Positions 6,360-8,568 of a stretch of DNA of 8,568 bases are shown one piece after another. How positions within the stretch are numbered: position 1 is the first letter of the stretch; every line of letters begins with the position of its first letter. The stretch covers positions 1 to 8,568 of the forward strand of contig DASUZB010000151.1 in assembly GCA_036377075.1 (NCBI GenBank), written 5' to 3'. Source of the stretch: DASUZB01 sp036377075. Its GTDB lineage: Bacteria; Actinomycetota; CALGFH01. The notes beneath the pieces were generated by a model that was given only the letters and a program-made list of their open reading frames with translations, did not search any database and was not told where the DNA came from. The translations under genes and the position numbers were made by a program.

Positions 6360-6689
6360 CTAGCGGGCGGTCGAGGTGCTGGTCCGCCGCGCTTGGGGGA
6401 GGCCTGCCAGGTCCAGCACCTCCGCGACCGTGGGACGCGCCGACTGCAGGACGAGGTCACCGCCACCTCGGTGCGCCTGGGTTGCCGCCCTGACGATGAC
6501 GTCGACACCCGCGGAATCGATGAGGATCATGCCGGCCAGGTCGAGGACGATGTGGTGGCGGCCTTGCAGGATCAGGTAGCTCAGGTACTGCCACAGGCGT
6601 GAGGCCGTCTGCTCATCGAGGTCGCCGCGCACGGTGACGATGGCGTAGTCGTCGGACGGGGTGAAAGCAGACCGGTAGAGCTGGCCCAT
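6360..6689 (-). CDS. STAS-domain anti-sigma factor antagonist (RsbV/SpoIIAA-like)
   Basis: A 109-residue single-domain STAS protein. Recognisable parts are the first strand DYAIVTVRGDLDEQTA, the helix RLWQYLSYLILQGR, the strand HIVLDLAGM, the phosphorylation loop ILIDSAGVDV with candidate phosphoacceptor S59, and the C-terminal VLDLAGL. In the RsbV/SpoIIAA family this serine is phosphorylated by an RsbW-type anti-sigma kinase; the unphosphorylated form binds the kinase and frees a sigma factor. No kinase, phosphatase or sigma gene is in the window, so its partner is elsewhere. The ATG at 6687-6689 is chosen because GAGGAA (6696-6701) is 6 bp upstream and the conserved domain begins just after; the frame is open upstream to 6896 but has no family-like sequence. 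The Shine-Dalgarno lies in a potential hairpin described separately. The propeller gene follows 68 bp downstream. Confidence 0.9.
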   Translation of the reverse strand: MGQLYRSAFTPSDDYAIVTVRGDLDEQTASRLWQYLSYLILQGRHHIVLDLAGMILIDSAGVDVIVRAATQAHRGGGDLVLQSARPTVAEVLDLAGLPQARRTSTSTAR

Positions 6690-6690
6690 G

Positions 6691-6761
6691 GTGGCTTCCT
6701 CTCTGGGCGGAACGTGCCGCTCGGAAGCCACGAGGTCAGCCGCTGGGCCACCGAGCGGCAC
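6691..6761 (-). promoter_or_regulatory. Possible RNA switch in the STAS mRNA leader: two mutually exclusive hairpins
   Basis: In the STAS transcript orientation, GTGCCGCTCGG (6761-6751) can pair perfectly with CCGAGCGGCAC (6724-6714), an 11-bp stem around a 26-nt loop. GTGGCTTCC (6731-6723) can pair perfectly with GGAAGCCAC (6699-6691), a 9-bp stem around a 23-nt loop. The arms share bases 6723-6724 and the second stem's 5' arm lies inside the first stem's loop, so only one can form fully. The second stem ends one base before the ATG and buries most of the Shine-Dalgarno. The pairing is seen directly; regulatory function is inference, and no known riboswitch class was recognised. Confidence 0.4.
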
Positions 6762-6861
6762 CGCACGCCGCCCGGGAAGCTTGGCAGGATTGCTGGCAAC
6801 CCCTGAGCGCTTCGACCATACGCCACCCGCCCGCCATGGCATAGCTGCGGCCCTCAGCCGC

Positions 6862-7109
6862 GCGGTTGCCACCGCGACCGACCCCCAGCTGCCCAACTAC
6901 CCCCCGTCCGCCTGGCTGCAGCGCCAGCACTGGCCCGCCCCGGTCCTCGCCGACGACGACCACGGCAGCGCCGCGACCGCGTTCGGCCTGCCCGCCTTCC
7001 CGTACTTCGTGCTGCTGGACGGCAACGGCCACGTCGTCGCGCGAACCAGCGGCGAGCTCACCCCCAGGCCCTCGACCAGCTCTTCGCCAAGCTCGCCACG
7101 GGCCGCTGA
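6862..7109 (+). pseudogene. C-terminal remnant of a TlpA-like thioredoxin-fold protein, frameshifted
   Basis: Frame +1 from about 6862 reads VATATDPQLPNYPPSAWLQ, then a WPAPVLADD strand, a GLPAFPYFVLLDGNGHVVAR segment and SGELTP. This matches the second half of actinobacterial TlpA/redoxin-like thiol-disulphide oxidoreductases, including the cis-proline region (AFPYFV). The N-terminal half with the CxxC redox site is missing; nothing upstream in 6690-6861 resembles it and no plausible start with a ribosome site exists. At the C run 7061-7065 the frame breaks: adding one C would give LTPQ and continue in the other frame as ALDQLFAKLATGR with a stop at 7107-7109, a fitting family C terminus. 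This looks like a decayed gene, although the frameshift alone could be a sequencing error in the homopolymer. The left boundary is approximate. Confidence 0.7.
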
Positions 7110-7124
7110 CCCGTTCGCGCCCGG

Positions 7125-7592
7125 CTACCCGCGGCCCAGCAGCCGGTCGAGGATCTGCCGGGCGGTGAGGCCGGAGCGGCCAGGGCCGATCAGCACCAGG
7201 ACCTTGTTCGGGTCCTTCTCGTAGTGCACGCCGAACCCGACGTCCTGGCGCCACAGTCCCTGGCGGCAGAAGACCTCGATGAGGTGGCGCCCGATCACCT
7301 CCAACTGCTGCCGGGTGATCTCGAACCGCCGCGAACCTGGACCCTCGGCCGAGTGCTCCAGCCCGGACGGCGCCTGGCCGCACACGTCACGGGTGGGCGA
7401 GCCGCTGGCCGGCAGCGGGGCGGGGGCGGGGACGGGTTGGGCGGGCTCGCCGGCCGGCCCGAGGTCGCAGCCGGCGAGGGCGATGCCGGCCAGGAGGAGG
7501 CCGACCAGCAGCGACGCCGTCCCCCGGTGCGGCCGGTGCGGCTGGGGGCGGGTGAGCGCTGGTGTCATGGGGTCACCACCATTCTGGGTCAT
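7125..7592 (-). CDS. Small exported lipoprotein of unknown function
   Basis: A 155-residue predicted lipoprotein. A polar N terminus (about 1-23) is followed by a hydrophobic segment, about 26-40 (SLLVGLLLAGIALAGC), ending in the lipobox LAGC with C42 as the lipidated cysteine. A Pro/Ala-rich linker (about 44-66) leads to a folded part (about 68-155) with cysteines C71 and C109, a helix FEITRQQLEVIGRHLIEVF and strands VGFGVHYE and KVLVLIG. I do not recognise the family. The ATG at 7590-7592 overlaps the TGA of the upstream gene as ATGA, indicating translational coupling; a second in-frame ATG at 7568 would give a shorter signal peptide and remains possible. With the upstream PsbP-like exported protein it forms an apparent operon acting at the cell surface. 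Its stop is 15 bp from the end of the convergent TlpA remnant. Confidence 0.75.
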   Translation of the reverse strand: MTQNGGDPMTPALTRPQPHRPHRGTASLLVGLLLAGIALAGCDLGPAGEPAQPVPAPAPLPASGSPTRDVCGQAPSGLEHSAEGPGSRRFEITRQQLEVIGRHLIEVFCRQGLWRQDVGFGVHYEKDPNKVLVLIGPGRSGLTARQILDRLLGRG

Positions 7593-8568
7593 GGCAAGGG
7601 ACCGATGCTCCACGGGACGTTGGGCCGGCAGGGGAAGCGGGGGTTCTGGAGCGAACGGGACGGGAGCGGCCGGGTCGTGGACGCGCCGCCGTCGGTGGTG
7701 AGCCGCACGCGGGCCCGCGGCAGCGGCTGCCTGCACCAGTTGTCCCAGCCCCAGAACCGCATGGTGGCCGTTTGCATGACGTCGCCTGGCGTGCCGCCGT
7801 CCTCGGGGAGGTCCGCCTCGACCGTCAGCGCCGAGGGGGTGCCGGGGACCGCGACCGCCGTGCCGTCGGCCCGCTCGACGGTCAGCCGCAGGCTGGTCCG
7901 CAGGTGGCAGGCAGGTCCCTGCAGGTACTGGACGTTGGCCCCGATGACCCACCGGGGCCGGTCGAAGGCGAGCCTGGACCGCGACGCGAACACGGGCCGC
8001 CACTGGTCCTGGCGACAGGCCGGCCGGTTCGGGTCCCCGCTCGAAGCCTGGGTCGGGTAGACCGGCCCGAGCGTCCGGACGATCCGCTCGGCGACCGGGC
8101 CGTACCGGTCCAGCAGCGCCCGGTTGCTCCCCTGGATGGACGCGGTGACCGAATGGGAGCCGCAGTACCGGGTGCCACCGCCGATGCAGAACCGGCCCCA
8201 GTCGACGTCGTAGACGGCGAAGCGGCTCCCCGACGCGGTTTCGGTGTAGCGGACGAACGCCTGCCCGCCGGGCAGGCGGCCCTGCGTGACCTGCGCGCCG
8301 TTCTGGATGACGAAGAGGTAGTAGCCGGCACTGAGGTAGACCCCGAGGGCGAACGGCCCGTACGGCCAGACGGGCTTGGAGCTGAGCTCCCGCGGGACCA
8401 CCGCGAAACCGCCCTCCCGCTTGACCACCCAGTCCGGCGGATAGCGGAACTGGAGGTTGTACGTGCTGTCCTGGAACGTCTTCCAGTCCGACGACACGAC
8501 CGGCGCGGCCGGCGGCGCCGGCTTGGTGCCGGTGGCGTCGACCCCGGCGAGCACCACCGCCGCGGTGA
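7589..8568 (-). CDS. Exported protein with PsbP-like and DUF4232-like domains (5' end outside window)
   Basis: At least 325 codons. The frame stays open to the window edge, where codons read TAAVVLAGVDATG, the hydrophobic tail of a signal peptide or anchor, so the true start lies beyond 8568; the GTG at 8557 is unlikely to be the start. Counting from that GTG, residues about 25-166 resemble PsbP/LpqN-type domains (STYNLQFRYPPDWVV and later VAERIVRTLGPV). Residues about 180-322 resemble the actinobacterial DUF4232 fold (ACRQDQWRPVF, GPACHL, FWGWDNWC, closing NPRFPCRPNVPW). Six cysteines (124, 132, 181, 217, 275, 310) suit disulphides outside the membrane. No enzymatic motif is visible. The 3' end overlaps the following lipoprotein gene by 4 bp (ATGA), so the two are very likely one transcription unit. 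Domain names are by pattern recall and should be treated as tentative. Confidence 0.75.
   Translation of the reverse strand, partial: TAAVVLAGVDATGTKPAPPAAPVVSSDWKTFQDSTYNLQFRYPPDWVVKREGGFAVVPRELSSKPVWPYGPFALGVYLSAGYYLFVIQNGAQVTQGRLPGGQAFVRYTETASGSRFAVYDVDWGRFCIGGGTRYCGSHSVTASIQGSNRALLDRYGPVAERIVRTLGPVYPTQASSGDPNRPACRQDQWRPVFASRSRLAFDRPRWVIGANVQYLQGPACHLRTSLRLTVERADGTAVAVPGTPSALTVEADLPEDGGTPGDVMQTATMRFWGWDNWCRQPLPRARVRLTTDGGASTTRPLPSRSLQNPRFPCRPNVPWSIGPLP

Noticed and set aside
6690..6896. In-frame upstream extension of the STAS protein to 6896.
   Set aside because: It adds about 69 residues without domain-like character and has no good ribosome site, while GAGGAA sits correctly before the ATG at 6689. 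It would also translate through the hairpin region.
7593..8003. Extended 292-codon frame for the lipoprotein gene.
   Set aside because: The extra N-terminal part is an out-of-frame reading of the PsbP-like gene; the lipoprotein start is set by the ATGA overlap at 7589-7592 and its signal peptide.
1..8568. Search for mobile elements, integrase or transposase genes, CRISPR repeats, tRNA or rRNA genes.
   Set aside because: None was seen: no tandem repeats with regular spacers, no transposase-like frames, no cloverleaf or conserved rRNA stretches.

Overview
This 8.6 kb window is very GC-rich and compact. It has strong Shine-Dalgarno sequences, several GTG starts and typically actinobacterial families: a stand-alone multi-spanning sensor-like membrane protein, a small UBP-type zinc finger protein, a TetR regulator, a secreted S8 protease, a STAS antagonist, and PsbP-like and DUF4232-like exported proteins. 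It most likely comes from an actinomycetote chromosome. I cannot place it more precisely. I see no rRNA, tRNA, CRISPR array, transposase or phage gene.

Layout, left to right. (1) 14-1249 (-): a polytopic membrane protein resembling the sensor half of actinobacterial histidine kinases but with no kinase domain. (2) 1332-2293 (-): a TetR regulator followed 29 bp later by a 107-residue protein that matches only the C-terminal domain of PaaK-type (phenylacetate-CoA ligase) adenylating enzymes. (3) 2385-2720 (+): a UBP-type zinc finger protein, divergent from tetR. The shared 91-bp intergenic region holds two palindromes and plausible overlapping divergent promoters. (4) 2753-3853 (-): an APH-family small-molecule kinase, convergent with the zinc finger gene. 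(5) 4069-5400 (+): a secreted subtilisin-like protease with signal peptide, I9-like propeptide and complete catalytic triad. (6) 5419-6291 (-): a cytoplasmic five-bladed beta-propeller protein of glycosidase type. (7) 6360-6689 (-): a STAS-domain anti-anti-sigma factor whose mRNA leader can form two mutually exclusive hairpins, one of which hides its Shine-Dalgarno sequence. (8) About 6862-7109 (+): a degraded TlpA/thioredoxin-like remnant lacking its N-terminal half and carrying a one-base frameshift. (9) 7125-8568 (-): a two-gene translationally coupled unit of an exported PsbP-like/DUF4232-like protein (5' end outside the window) and a small lipoprotein.

The genes do not form one obvious pathway; they look like several short transcription units. 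The observations most worth following are the possible RNA switch in front of the STAS gene, the regulatory region between tetR and the zinc finger gene, the orphan PaaK C-terminal domain under TetR control, and the broken TlpA remnant next to the STAS leader.
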